Shown here: in pieces, positions 8,308 to 17,026 of the stretch
Layout: every line of letters begins with the position of its first letter
Numbering within the stretch: the stretch's first letter is position 1
Assembly (NCBI RefSeq): GCF_041821045.1
Contig: NZ_JBGUAW010000007.1
Span: 224,479 to 288,478, forward strand
Source of the DNA: Thiohalorhabdus sp. Cl-TMA
GTDB lineage: Bacteria; Pseudomonadota; Gammaproteobacteria; Thiohalorhabdales; Thiohalorhabdaceae
DNA: 64,000 nucleotides
Reading direction: 5' to 3'
Position numbers and translations under genes: made by a program
Notes under the pieces: model-generated
What the model was told of the DNA's origin: nothing
The model's database searches: none
What the model saw: only the letters and a program-made list of their open reading frames with translations

Positions 8308-9660
8308 TCAGATGTGATTGAGGATGGAGGTATCCCGGAGAACGGAGGAGCTCTTCATGGCCGCCTGGAGATTGCCCTGCCGGGCCATCAGCTCCGAGGC
8401 CGCCTTGAAAACATCCACGTCGCCCAGGTGGGTGGAAAGCTTCTCCAGCTCGGTGCGCAGGGTACCCCGGCGGTCCGCCGCCAGATCCAGGCGGTTGAGC
8501 TTACTGCCCAGCTCGCCCCGCTCGCTGGCCAAGCTGTTGATGGCCCGGTCGATATCGCGGATGGCCGTCTGCAGCTGCGGGACGTCCTGATCCATGCCGA
8601 GCACGCCGCGCAGATTGACGTCGTCCCGGGTAACCTCGAACCGGTAGCCCTCGTCGGCCTTGATCTCCACGCGTCCTTCGTCGTTGACCCAGGCCGATAG
8701 ATGCTCGATATCGTCCAGACGGTCCACGATGTCGCCGTTGCCTGACTCGGCGGGCGTAGCGGGATCCTTGTCGGGATCGTCCAGGGCGTCCTTGCTCGGG
8801 TCGATGGTCAGGTCGGCCGTATTGTTCCCGCTGGCGGCATCCCAGCCCCCTTTGTCATAGGCCGGAGCAACCACCTCCCCTTGCTTATCGAGGATTCGGA
8901 TGGAGAGCCGCCCGGGATCGGCGGCGCCGTCGCCGTTGGCATCCCGCAGCTCCTCCACGGGGAGTCCCGAATTGGAATTGCCCAGAGGCAGGGTGGTATC
9001 GGCGGCGGTACTGGTGGCATAGAGGTGGCTGAACTGCTTCTCGTCGAACCCCTCCACCATGGTGGCGAGCGCTTCCAGACCCTGCCGGAGCGGACTGCCC
9101 GGCCGCTTGATGGAGTGATCCACGGTGATACGCTGCTCCCGGCCGATGCCGTATTCCACCGGCTGGATGTTCCCGGGGTACTCGAAGCTGTAGACGCCGT
9201 TGGCCTCCTGGCTCATGACCACCGATTGCCGGTTGCTGGCGGTGCCGGAGAACAGGTACTCCCCTTCCAGCTGTTCGTTGGCGATCTGGGACAGCTGCTT
9301 CAGCACCTCCTCGGCCTCCTCCTGGATGGCCTTCCGGTCGGAGGGGGTGTTCGTCTCGTTGGCGGCGTAGAGGGCCAGATCCCGCCCCCGCTGGAGCAGT
9401 TTACTGGCCTCGTCGTACTGGGTGTTCGTGTAGTTCAGGATGCCGCGGAGCTCTTCCACATTGCGGTCGTAGCCGTCCATGGCCTTCAAGCGCTCCTCGT
9501 AGCGCTTGAGCGTCTGCATGGCGGTGGGGTCATCGCTGGGCTTTCTGACCCGGTCTCCCGTAGCGGCCTCGCGCTGGGCATCGAAAACCCGGTTGTAATT
9601 GCGGCGCAGGTCCCCCTGGACCACGTCCAGCATCATGCTGTCGGATACGCGTGCCACCAT
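8308..9660 (-). CDS. flgL: Hook-filament junction protein FlgL (HAP3)
   Basis: Second junction protein between hook and filament, exported by the flagellar apparatus. 450 residues. The N-terminus (RVSDSMMLDVVQGDLRRN) and the segment GRDLALYAANETNTPSDRKA match FlgL/flagellin D0-D1. The C-terminus (ELEKLSTHLGDVDVFKAASEL) carries the matching helix. The central region (about 230-330) is an acidic insert (DDPDKDPATPAESGNGD), suggesting adaptation to saline conditions. Preceded by flgK with a 33-base gap. Confidence 0.94.
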   Translation of the reverse strand: MVARVSDSMMLDVVQGDLRRNYNRVFDAQREAATGDRVRKPSDDPTAMQTLKRYEERLKAMDGYDRNVEELRGILNYTNTQYDEASKLLQRGRDLALYAANETNTPSDRKAIQEEAEEVLKQLSQIANEQLEGEYLFSGTASNRQSVVMSQEANGVYSFEYPGNIQPVEYGIGREQRITVDHSIKRPGSPLRQGLEALATMVEGFDEKQFSHLYATSTAADTTLPLGNSNSGLPVEELRDANGDGAADPGRLSIRILDKQGEVVAPAYDKGGWDAASGNNTADLTIDPSKDALDDPDKDPATPAESGNGDIVDRLDDIEHLSAWVNDEGRVEIKADEGYRFEVTRDDVNLRGVLGMDQDVPQLQTAIRDIDRAINSLASERGELGSKLNRLDLAADRRGTLRTELEKLSTHLGDVDVFKAASELMARQGNLQAAMKSSSVLRDTSILNHI

Positions 9661-9693
9661 GGTATTTCCGCCTCAGTAGCTTGGTCGCCCGAG

Positions 9694-11856
9694 TCAGACG
9701 GACTGCAGCAGGCTTTGGAACATCCGGTCGGTGGAGCTTATCACCTTGGACGCCGCCTGATAGCCGCGCTGGAAGTTCATCATCCGGACCAGCTCCTCTT
9801 CGGTATTCACCCCGGAAACGGACTCCCGCTGTTCCTTGATCTGGTCCATCACGCGCTGCTGGAACTCCACCAAGCTGTCCGCATTGGCCTTTTCGGCGCC
9901 AGCTCGCGAGATGGTCCCCGCGTAGTGCTCGCCGAAGGTGCGCGGCTTACCGCCGCCGATCTCGAACCCGGCGGACTGCAGATCCAGCATGTCCAGCGCA
10001 GCGCTGTTGTCGCCCACGCCGATCTCGTACACAACCTCGCCGTTGGAGTCTCTGCGGGGCTCGCCCGCATCGCTCAGACGCGCCCCCAGATGGCCGGCAT
10101 GGACCCGCTCGGGGCTGCCCTCCACGTACGGATCGAGCTTCATGGAACCGGCGGCGGAGGAGACGCCCTCGGCGACGTTCTGCCCCTGATCGAGGGTGAA
10201 AAAGGTATTTATGCCCACCGCCGCGAACAGATTGCTGGAGCCGTCGATCCCGGCGTCCTCCATGAAGCTGCCGGTGTCCTTCTTGACCTCGATCTCGTAG
10301 CCCCCGGGCGCGGACAGGGTCAGCTCATTTTTGGAGGCGTTCCAGTTGGCGGAGACCCGGCTGCCCGCGGCATTGATGGCCTCGGCGATGTCCGCTCCGC
10401 CGGCCCCGGAACCGTAGGAAATGGGACTCGCGGGCGAGGTGCTGACCTCCCCGCCCGGTCCGCGCACCCGGAACTGGAGCTGGCCGCCCGATGCCACACT
10501 CCCTTCCCAGGTGGTCTTTATCTGCTCGCGGCCATCGGGGCCCGACTTCAGGGCGAAATCCACCCCTTCAGAAGTCTTCAGCTCCAGATGTCCGTTGCTC
10601 AGCCCGGCCTGGAGATCACCGGCACTCAGCCACTCCGAGTCCGCGGCGGCATCGCCCACGGCCCGGTTGATCTTGCTGACGATGTCACCGGAGCTGCCGT
10701 CCTCCAGCACCTCGTTGCCGTCGAGCTGCACGGAGACCATCTCGATCTGGCCGGTGGCCTTGTTATGGACGGCGAAATCCACCTGGCCCGCCTGGAAAAG
10801 CTCGCCGAAGGGCAGCTTGCTGCTCTTCTCGTCCTGCAGCTGCGCGGTGGGATCGCCCGTGGCCATGGAGGCTCGCGCCGAATCCTGGTATTCCAGGCCC
10901 ACGCCCTTGGCATGCACCTTGTTGACCTCGCCGATCATGCTCTGTGCCAGGTCATCCAGGCGGCCGCGGAGCTCCGGGATGGTCTCGTCCCGGATGCGCA
11001 GCATGGCCCCAATCTCGCCGTCGCGGATGCCATCCGATAGCTCCTTGGGGACACCGTCGTCCAGGGTGATTCCCGAGAAGGTGATGGCCCCGCCCTCGGT
11101 CTTGAGGCCCCGGCTCAGGGTGGTGGCCTCCCCTTTGTTCACCAGGGAGTGACCGCCGTTCTTCATCTGGATGTTGTAGCTGCCCTGGTTGTCCTCGTAA
11201 TAATTGATGCCGATCTTCTCCGACAGCTCCCGCGTCAGCTGATCGCGCTGGTCGCGGAGGGCCATGGCCTCCTGGCCGGTGCCGTTCTCCACCTGTCCGA
11301 TCCGGATGTTGAGGTCGGCGATCTGGCGGATGGAGTTGTTGATGTCCCGGAGCTTCTGCGTGACGCGGTCGTCGATTTCCTTCTGATACCCGGAGAGCTG
11401 CGTATCCCGGTCGGACATGAGCTTGGAGAGCTCGCGCCCCATGCTCAGCACCTGGGTCCGCTCCACGTCGCCGCCGGGGTTGTTGGAGAGATCCGATACC
11501 TTGCGGAAGAACTCCTGGATCCGTCCGCTGATGCCGCCTCCCTCGGGCTCGTCGAAAAAGCCGTCCAGGCGGCTCGCCAGCTCCGAACGGGTCTTGGTGG
11601 TGCCCAGCTTCCCGGTCTGGTCGATCTCTTCCCGGATCATGAAATCGTCCACCATCCGGTTCACGTCCCGGACCCTGGCCCCGTCCCCGATGCGCACACC
11701 CTGTTCCGGGCTGCTCTGCGAGAAGGTGACGTCCACCCGCTGGCGGTTGTACCCCTCCGTCTGGGCGTTGCTGATGTTGTTGCTCGCCGTGGCCATGCGC
11801 AGCTGGTTGGCGTGCAGGGCGCTCACGGCGGTGGAGAAGCCGGGGCTGATGGCCAT
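9694..11856 (-). CDS. flgK: Hook-filament junction protein FlgK (HAP1)
   Basis: First junction protein after the hook. 720 residues, somewhat longer than the about 550 of E. coli, as is common outside enterics. Hallmarks: N-terminal SALHANQLRMATASNNISNAQTEGYNRQRV, read here as two pieces around ASNNISNAQTEGYNRQ, and C-terminal GVNTEEELVRMMNFQRGYQA. The middle is acidic and Gly/Ser-rich. Co-transcribed with flgN (3-base gap) and flgL. Confidence 0.95.
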   Translation of the reverse strand: MAISPGFSTAVSALHANQLRMATASNNISNAQTEGYNRQRVDVTFSQSSPEQGVRIGDGARVRDVNRMVDDFMIREEIDQTGKLGTTKTRSELASRLDGFFDEPEGGGISGRIQEFFRKVSDLSNNPGGDVERTQVLSMGRELSKLMSDRDTQLSGYQKEIDDRVTQKLRDINNSIRQIADLNIRIGQVENGTGQEAMALRDQRDQLTRELSEKIGINYYEDNQGSYNIQMKNGGHSLVNKGEATTLSRGLKTEGGAITFSGITLDDGVPKELSDGIRDGEIGAMLRIRDETIPELRGRLDDLAQSMIGEVNKVHAKGVGLEYQDSARASMATGDPTAQLQDEKSSKLPFGELFQAGQVDFAVHNKATGQIEMVSVQLDGNEVLEDGSSGDIVSKINRAVGDAAADSEWLSAGDLQAGLSNGHLELKTSEGVDFALKSGPDGREQIKTTWEGSVASGGQLQFRVRGPGGEVSTSPASPISYGSGAGGADIAEAINAAGSRVSANWNASKNELTLSAPGGYEIEVKKDTGSFMEDAGIDGSSNLFAAVGINTFFTLDQGQNVAEGVSSAAGSMKLDPYVEGSPERVHAGHLGARLSDAGEPRRDSNGEVVYEIGVGDNSAALDMLDLQSAGFEIGGGKPRTFGEHYAGTISRAGAEKANADSLVEFQQRVMDQIKEQRESVSGVNTEEELVRMMNFQRGYQAASKVISSTDRMFQSLLQSV

Positions 11857-11859
11857 GGC

Positions 11860-12321
11860 TCACACCTTCCTGGAAAAGAGGGAAGACCCGCCAACGCTCT
11901 CCTTGGCCTGGCCTTCAGCGGTATAGCGGTTTTCCTCCACCTCTCCGGTCAGCCACAGGAGCAGGCGCTCGTTGCGCTCCATGGCTTCCCGGATCAGGCG
12001 GGTATTCTCATCGTTCTGTTGGCGCACCCGGGCCACCAGCTCCCGCAGACGCTCCCGCCGGAGATCCCAGAGGGAGGGGTCGCCGGGGAGGAGATCCCCC
12101 AGCTTCGCCTCGGCGCCCGCGCCGAGCCTCCGGCCGAGCCCGGCCCGTTCCGCGTCCGCCGCCGAGATCTCCTCGGTCAGGGCAGCCCGGCGCTCCTGAT
12201 CCTCGGCCAGGGCCTCCCAGTCGAAGTCCGCCAGATGCCCCCGCTCCTCCTCCAGGAACGCCTCCATGGCCGCGTGGGCCGCTTCCAGTCGCTCCAGGAT
12301 CCGGACCGCTTCTTGGCTCAT
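11860..12321 (-). CDS. flgN: FlgN-type export chaperone
   Basis: 153 residues, all-helical and charged, the usual length and composition of FlgN, the cytoplasmic chaperone for FlgK and FlgL. It contains AAHAAMEAFLEEERGHLADFD and the FlgN-like stretch VRQQNDENTRLIREAMERNE. The ATG at 12321 was chosen over a longer open frame because a GGGAA ribosome-site-like stretch lies upstream and the FlgN fold begins here. Directly followed by flgK, its expected client. Sequence signatures of this family are weak, so position carries much of the call. Confidence 0.82.
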   Translation of the reverse strand: MSQEAVRILERLEAAHAAMEAFLEEERGHLADFDWEALAEDQERRAALTEEISAADAERAGLGRRLGAGAEAKLGDLLPGDPSLWDLRRERLRELVARVRQQNDENTRLIREAMERNERLLLWLTGEVEENRYTAEGQAKESVGGSSLFSRKV

Positions 12322-12380
12322 GCTCGTAATTCCCTGACTGGGCCTGCACAAGGACGGGGAGCCCTTTCCCTGTCCACTCC

Positions 12381-12407
12381 TTATCGTCGGCGCCACCGCG
12401 TACTTGA
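12381..12407 (-). promoter_or_regulatory. Sigma-28 promoter for flgNKL
   Basis: Minus strand: TCAAGTAC, 11 bases, GACGATAA, against TAAAGTTT-N11-GCCGATAA. Correct spacing and intact CGATAA; TCAAG is a frequent -35 variant. It lies 60 bases upstream of the flgN ATG. Confidence 0.68.
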
Positions 12408-12585
12408 CCCCCCTCGGCACCGGCCGGGGGTTTCCGCTATCCGGACAGAATCCGGTACCGGACGCGGCAGGTGCCCCGAACGGGTAATTGCAAGTCACAT
12501 GCCATGGGCTGCCCCGCCAGAGAACCGCGCGATCCGGGCCGCGGACGTGCGTCACGGGCGGGCGGAGGGGCAAAAATTGCCCACC

Positions 12586-12614
12586 TTGACAGGAACCTAT
12601 TGACGCGGGATTCT
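12586..12614 (+). promoter_or_regulatory. Possible sigma-70 promoter for the small gene at 12643
   Basis: A perfect TTGACA is followed by 17 bases and GATTCT (half-match to TATAAT). It lies just upstream of the ribosome site and ATG at 12643. Weak -10, so tentative. Confidence 0.4.
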
Positions 12615-12642
12615 GTTTATGTCCTCAAGAAGGAGCATGGAA

Positions 12643-12876
12643 ATGGCGATCAACCCAGCCGCGCCGCAAAATCCCCTCCCGAACGGCGGGGAAAGCTTGG
12701 CCAACAACCAAGCCCGCAACCAGGCGGCCAACGACCCCGAGCGGGACTCCGGGCGACGCGTTTCCTCCAACACCGCGGAGGCGGACCAGCGCGTAAACGG
12801 CAACGAGGCCGCCACCGAAGGCCGGGAGTCGAGATCCAGCGACGACTCCAACGGCTGGCTCGACATAATCGTCTAG
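12643..12876 (+). CDS. Small unknown hydrophilic protein (77 aa)
   Basis: The start at 12643 was chosen because AGGAG lies 7 bases upstream; an in-frame ATG at 12637 is too close to it. The 77-residue product begins MAINPAAPQNPLPNGGES, is low-complexity and rich in Asn/Ser/Glu/Arg, has no signal peptide, and ends in the hydrophobic tail GWLDIIV. It is transcribed away from flgN in the interval separating fliP from the late genes. I do not recognise it. The composition (disordered body, short hydrophobic tail) is compatible with an exported or regulatory peptide, but no function can be assigned. Confidence 0.55.
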   Translation: MAINPAAPQNPLPNGGESLANNQARNQAANDPERDSGRRVSSNTAEADQRVNGNEAATEGRESRSSDDSNGWLDIIV

Positions 12877-13185
12877 GGCCGCCCGCCGACCCGCCCCGCG
12901 CCGTACCCCGAGGAAAGCACCGCTCCCCATTCCGGCCCGCCTCGCGGGCGGGCCGTGCGGCGTTCCGCCGCCACCCAGATCCGGCCACGCCGTACCACCC
13001 GGACGGTTTTCGGTCCTGTCCTTCGCATGGAGGACGCCCCTACCCACGCCGCTCGGCAAAACTTGCCGCCCCCCCCTGCGCCCATCCCGGGAACCGAGTC
13101 CGGAAAGGGCTCCCTAAAGGGGGAGAATCCTGTTATGTAGGAGGGGAGCTTGAATTCCGTTCCGGAATATAGAGGGAGGCCGACC
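12877..13185. other. Non-coding gap with one strong hairpin
   Basis: No gene seen in these 309 bases. A stem at 12934-12954 (GGCCCGCC / GGCGGGCC, 5-base loop) could be a transcript end for the small upstream gene, but lacks a U-run. The ribosome site for the TPR gene (GGGAGG) lies at the right edge. Confidence 0.4.
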
Positions 13186-13818
13186 ATGGTGTTCACCTTT
13201 CCCCCGTTCCTACGGGCATGGCCCATCACCCTGGCCGCCGTGCTGCTGGGGCTTCCGGCCGTTGCAGTGGCCATTCCCGGCGACACGGGCGCCGATACGC
13301 TCCGCGAGGAGGCGCGCACCTTCCTCCATCGCGGTCGGGATTACGCGGAAAACGAGCAATGGCAGGCCGCCATCGCCCTCTATCGGAACGCCATAGACAT
13401 CAACCCCCGGCTGGCGGACGCCCATTTCCTGCTTGGCGTGGCCTTCGCCCAGCAGGACCGGCCCCGGGATTCCGTACGGGCCCTGAAGCGCGCGGTGCAG
13501 CTGGACCCCCAATCCGCCTCGGCCTTCTATAACCTGGGGGTGGCCTATGCCTATACGGGGGACATGGAAAAGGAGATGGACGCCTACAAAGAGGCCATTC
13601 GCCTGGACCCGAAGCACATCTCCGCCCATTACAACCTGGCCACCGCCTACTGGGCGAAGGGACGCGACCAGGAAGCCTGCCGGAATCTCTACGAGGCCGG
13701 GCGGCTCTACGACCGGGCCGGCAACCCCAAACAGGCGCGGGAGATGCTCTACCTAATCCAGCGCATCGCCCCCGAGTCGGAGTACCGCAGCCGGCTCCAG
13801 AAGGAAGTCCGGGACTGA
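13186..13818 (+). CDS. Exported TPR-repeat protein
   Basis: 210 residues. The start at ATG 13186 is favoured over an earlier TTG by a GAGGGAGG ribosome site and because it gives a proper signal peptide (FPPFLRAWPITLAAVLLGL... cleaved after AVAVA). The mature part is at least four TPR units: AIALYRNAIDINPRLADAH, DSVRALKRAVQLDPQSAS, EMDAYKEAIRLDPKHIS and a degenerate fourth. Probably a periplasmic scaffold protein. It is on the opposite strand between fliP and flgN and interrupts the flagellar cluster; a motility role is possible only by position. Confidence 0.8.
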   Translation: MVFTFPPFLRAWPITLAAVLLGLPAVAVAIPGDTGADTLREEARTFLHRGRDYAENEQWQAAIALYRNAIDINPRLADAHFLLGVAFAQQDRPRDSVRALKRAVQLDPQSASAFYNLGVAYAYTGDMEKEMDAYKEAIRLDPKHISAHYNLATAYWAKGRDQEACRNLYEAGRLYDRAGNPKQAREMLYLIQRIAPESEYRSRLQKEVRD

Positions 13819-13840
13819 CCCCGGCCCCGCGGTCGGGTGG

Positions 13841-14584
13841 CTACTGGAAGCTCTCCACCAGGGAGCCGACGATCAGGTACCAGCCGTCCACGAGGACGAA
13901 CAGGATCAGCTTCATGGGCAGGGAGATCATGACGGGCGGAAGCATCATCATGCCCATGGACATGAGCACGCTGGCCACCACCATGTCGATGATCAGGAAG
14001 GGAATATAGATCAGGAAGCCGATCTCGAAGGCGGTCTTCAGCTCGCTGATGACGAAGGCCGGGATCAGGGCCCGGGTGGGGATCTCGCTCAAGTCCGCCG
14101 GCTTGTCCTCCCCCGCCAGGTTCATGAACAGGCGCACCTCCCGGTCTCCGGCCTGAGCGAACATGAACTCGCGGGCCGGCTCCAGGGCCCGCATGGCACC
14201 CTCCTGGAAGGAAATCTGATTGTCCAGATAGGGCCCCAGGGCCTCCTGGTCGATCTGCTGCCAGACCGGGGCCATTATGAACAGGGTCAGGAACAGGGAC
14301 AGCCCGATGATGACCTGATTGGGCGGTGTCTGCTGGGTACCGAGGGCTTGGCGCAGGAAGGAGAGCACCACCACCACCCGAACGAAGGAGGTCATCAGCA
14401 CGAGGATGGCCGGGGCCAGGGTAAGGACGGTGAGCAGGGCCAGAATGCGCAGCCCGGTGGCCACCTCGTCCGGGCTGTTCATGGGCGTGAGCTCCATGTC
14501 CAGACCGGGCAGGGCCGATTGGGCGCCCGCCAGCCCGGGCAGACCGAGCAGGAGGAAGAGCAGGCCGATCCGGTGGGCGGTCAC
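13841..14584 (-). CDS. fliP: Flagellar export protein FliP
   Basis: Core subunit of the export gate. 247 residues with a cleavable signal peptide (HRIGLLFLLLGLPGLAGA), as is typical for FliP. Conserved segments: TSFVRVVVVLSFLRQALGTQQ, seen as ALGTQQTPPNQVIIGLSLFLT, then FVISELKTAFEIGFLIY and MVVASVLMSMGMMMLPP. GTG start at 14584, overlapping the fliO stop as GTGA. It ends the fliL-P run; fliQR, normally next, are about 13 kb away. Confidence 0.95.
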   Translation of the reverse strand: MTAHRIGLLFLLLGLPGLAGAQSALPGLDMELTPMNSPDEVATGLRILALLTVLTLAPAILVLMTSFVRVVVVLSFLRQALGTQQTPPNQVIIGLSLFLTLFIMAPVWQQIDQEALGPYLDNQISFQEGAMRALEPAREFMFAQAGDREVRLFMNLAGEDKPADLSEIPTRALIPAFVISELKTAFEIGFLIYIPFLIIDMVVASVLMSMGMMMLPPVMISLPMKLILFVLVDGWYLIVGSLVESFQ

Positions 14585-14961
14585 GGGTCGGACCCCTCCG
14601 TATCCGGCAGATCGCCGCCGTCCTGCCGCGACGAAAGGTCCGCCAAGCGGGTGACGGAGCCGGCCGTGACGCCCACCAGGAGCCGACGGTTCCCCGCCCG
14701 TACTATGGCGAGCCGGTTCCGGTACCCCAGGGAGATCATGCGCTCCACCCGGAGCTCCTCCCCCTGGGTGCCGGTGGCCAGGAGTCCGAAGCGCTTCAGC
14801 GCATAGACGCCCAGGGCGAAGAGCCCCAGCACAATGCCCAGGCCCACCAGCATCTTGACCAGGGCAACGCCGAAATCCGGACCGCCGTTCGCCGCCCGGA
14901 CCACGTCCGGCACGAGCAGCCCGACGGGCAGGATCATCCGCAAAACGGGCGGCCCGTTCAT
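14581..14961 (-). CDS. fliO: Flagellar export protein FliO
   Basis: Bitopic membrane protein that stabilises FliP during gate assembly. 126 residues: N-terminal hydrophobic region, one clear transmembrane segment (MLVGLGIVLGLFALGVYAL), then the FliO cytoplasmic domain with LRVERMISLGYRNRLAIVRAG and LLVGVTAGSVTRLA. Overlaps fliN by ATGA and fliP by GTGA, indicating translational coupling. Confidence 0.9.
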   Translation of the reverse strand: MNGPPVLRMILPVGLLVPDVVRAANGGPDFGVALVKMLVGLGIVLGLFALGVYALKRFGLLATGTQGEELRVERMISLGYRNRLAIVRAGNRRLLVGVTAGSVTRLADLSSRQDGGDLPDTEGSDP

Positions 14962-15386
14962 TCCAGGGATTTGATCCGTTCCCGGGCCTCGCCGATCTCG
15001 GTGACCCGAACGCCCAGGCGGTCATTGACCACCACCACCTCCCCGCGCGCCACGGTGCGCCCGTTGACCTGGATCTCCAGCGGCTCCCCTTCGGTGCGGC
15101 CCAGGCGGATCACCGAACCCTTGTCCAGCTTCAGCAGCTCCTGCAGGCTCATGCGCGTGCGGCCGAGCTCCACGCTCAGCTCCAGCGGGAGATCCAGGAG
15201 CATTTCCAGGTTCTGTCCCGGCGAGCCGCCTTCCTGGCCCTGCCCGGAAACGCCGGCGATGGCCGCAGCGGCAGCTTGAGCGGCGGCCTGCTCCTCGGCG
15301 CCCTCCTGCCATTCCTGGCCGCCTTGCTCGGGGCCAGCGGCTTCCTCGCCGGCGGGGCCGCCCTGCTCTCCGTTCTCTTCGCTCAT
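14958..15386 (-). CDS. fliN: Flagellar motor switch protein FliN
   Basis: C-ring component, 142 residues. The N-terminal half is a low-complexity Glu/Gln/Ala-rich tail (to about 55). The C-terminal SpoA domain is intact: LDLPLELSVELGRTRMSLQE, LLKLDKGSVIRLGRTEGEP, VVVNDRLGVRVTEI. Overlaps fliM upstream and fliO downstream by four bases. Confidence 0.94.
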   Translation of the reverse strand: MSEENGEQGGPAGEEAAGPEQGGQEWQEGAEEQAAAQAAAAAIAGVSGQGQEGGSPGQNLEMLLDLPLELSVELGRTRMSLQELLKLDKGSVIRLGRTEGEPLEIQVNGRTVARGEVVVVNDRLGVRVTEIGEARERIKSLE

Positions 15387-16396
15387 TTGGCTACCTCACC
15401 GTCTTCATTGCCATCCACCTTATGCAAAAGGCGGACCGCCACTTGGCCATCCACTTTGCCCGCCTCCGCCCGCCAGCGGGTCTGCTCCCCGGCCACCACC
15501 TCCACCGGGTCGCCGGGCTGGCTGTCCAGGTAGAGGAGCTCCCCAGGCTCCAGCTTCAAAAGCTCGCGCAGGGTCATGTGGGTCCGGCCCAGGACCACGG
15601 ACAGATAGGTCTCGGCGCGGAATACCTCCTTCTGGAATTCCTGGCGCCACTCCTCGTCCACCTCGGCGCCGCCGGCCAGGAAATCCCCGCGCAGCAGGTC
15701 CATGTAGGGATCGAGCACCGGCAGAGGATAGACGAGAAGCATGGGGCATTCCATATCGCCGAGCGTCAGGCTGTAGGAAACGCGGAAGACCCGGACGTCG
15801 CGGCGGACGATGGAGGCGTCGCGGATATAGGATTCCAGGCGGATGTCCTGGATCTTGTTGATGTAGAGGGGCTCCCAGGCCCGCTCCAGGTCCTGGGCCA
15901 TGGACTGCAGGAGGCGCAGGAACAGGCGCTGCTCGATGCGGGTCAGCTCGCGCTTCTCGGATTCCGACTCCTCGAGATTCTGGTGCTCCTCGCCCAGAAC
16001 GGCCCCGACCATGGTGCGGGCCACCTCCACCTCGATGCTCATGAGCAGCTTGCCCTGGGGCGTCTGGAGCACCACGTAGACCCCGGGGCTGGAGGCCTCC
16101 TCGGCAACCACGCCGAACCGGTCGAGGTCGTATCCCTGATAGGAGAGGGAGGGCCGCAGCACGGGGAAGTCGCCGGCCATGCTGTCATTGAAGAAGCGCT
16201 CGAAGCGCTGGGCCACCACATCGAAGGCCGGGAGCTCCGGGCTCTCCTCTTCCTCGGCTTCGGAGAAGTGGTAGGGCGCAACATCGTCTTCATCGGGATG
16301 CAGCGCACCGCCGCGCCCCCCTTCCAGGGAGCCTTGGTCCAGCCCCTCCAGAAGGGTCTGGATTTCCTCTTCTTCCAGAATCTGACCGCCCGCCAT
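15383..16396 (-). CDS. fliM: Flagellar motor switch protein FliM
   Basis: C-ring protein that binds phospho-CheY. 337 residues. The N-terminal CheY-binding peptide is present as ILEEEEIQTLLEGL. The middle domain contains VAQRFERFFNDSM, LLMSIEVEVARTMVGAVLGE and the RELTRIEQRLFLRLL segment. A C-terminal SpoA domain follows (LSVVLGRTHMTLRELLKLEP). The GGXGG loop typical of the middle domain is not obvious, so this is a somewhat divergent FliM. Follows fliL by 9 bases and overlaps fliN. Confidence 0.92.
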   Translation of the reverse strand: MAGGQILEEEEIQTLLEGLDQGSLEGGRGGALHPDEDDVAPYHFSEAEEEESPELPAFDVVAQRFERFFNDSMAGDFPVLRPSLSYQGYDLDRFGVVAEEASSPGVYVVLQTPQGKLLMSIEVEVARTMVGAVLGEEHQNLEESESEKRELTRIEQRLFLRLLQSMAQDLERAWEPLYINKIQDIRLESYIRDASIVRRDVRVFRVSYSLTLGDMECPMLLVYPLPVLDPYMDLLRGDFLAGGAEVDEEWRQEFQKEVFRAETYLSVVLGRTHMTLRELLKLEPGELLYLDSQPGDPVEVVAGEQTRWRAEAGKVDGQVAVRLLHKVDGNEDGEVAK

Positions 16397-16405
16397 GCAG
16401 GCCTC

Positions 16406-16960
16406 CTACTGGATCACGAACTCGGTAAAGTAGGTATTGAGCACCATCCCCTCACCCAGAACGCTGTTCAGACGCGCCACGATCTGCCGCTTGAGCTCGT
16501 ATTTCCCCTGCATGGTCTTGAGCTCTTCGACGCTGTGGTTGGACAGCAGGATCAGGAGCGCGTCCTTCAGCTGGGGCTTCATCTCTTCCGCCCGCTTGGC
16601 CGCGCTCTTCCCGCGCAGCTCCAGCTGCAGGGAGGTCTTCAGGTACCGGGTACGGTCGCTCCGGGCGAGGTTCACCACCAGCCCCGGAATCTGATACATC
16701 TCCTTCTTGCCGCCCGAAGAGGGGGCGGGCGGAGGGGCGGACGTGCTGGAGCCGGAACCGTCCGAGCCGGACTGTCCGCCCGACTGGGCCGCCGTCTTTT
16801 CGCTCGCCTGTCCGGAGAGCATGAACCAAGCCCCCCCACCGCCCAGCGCGCCCCCCACCAGCAAGGCCAGCAAAGCGATCAGGACGGGCTTGAGCTTTCC
16901 TCCCCGGCCCTCGCCGTCTTGCAGTTCGCCGTCCTGGTTCTGGTTGCCTTCTTCCGCCAT
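16406..16960 (-). CDS. fliL: Flagellar stator-associated protein FliL
   Basis: Single-pass inner-membrane protein that encircles and supports the stator. 184 residues: short cytoplasmic N-terminus, transmembrane helix (PVLIALLALLVGGALGGGG, residues about 25-43), a Ser/Gly-rich periplasmic linker, and the FliL domain (MYQIPGLVVNLARSDRTRYLKT through VLGEGMVLNTYFTEFVIQ). Placed between motB and fliM, consistent with motor function. Confidence 0.92.
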   Translation of the reverse strand: MAEEGNQNQDGELQDGEGRGGKLKPVLIALLALLVGGALGGGGAWFMLSGQASEKTAAQSGGQSGSDGSGSSTSAPPPAPSSGGKKEMYQIPGLVVNLARSDRTRYLKTSLQLELRGKSAAKRAEEMKPQLKDALLILLSNHSVEELKTMQGKYELKRQIVARLNSVLGEGMVLNTYFTEFVIQ

Positions 16961-17026
16961 TCCGCCCTCGCTCGATTAGCTGCTTGCCTGGTGTCTCTTG
17001 CCGGTACCCGGGGGGCCCGGGTGCCG

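Noticed and set aside
8881..11040. Plus-strand open frame of 719 codons opposite flgL and flgK
   Set aside because: Antisense shadow of two clearly conserved genes; no ribosome site or recognisable domain.
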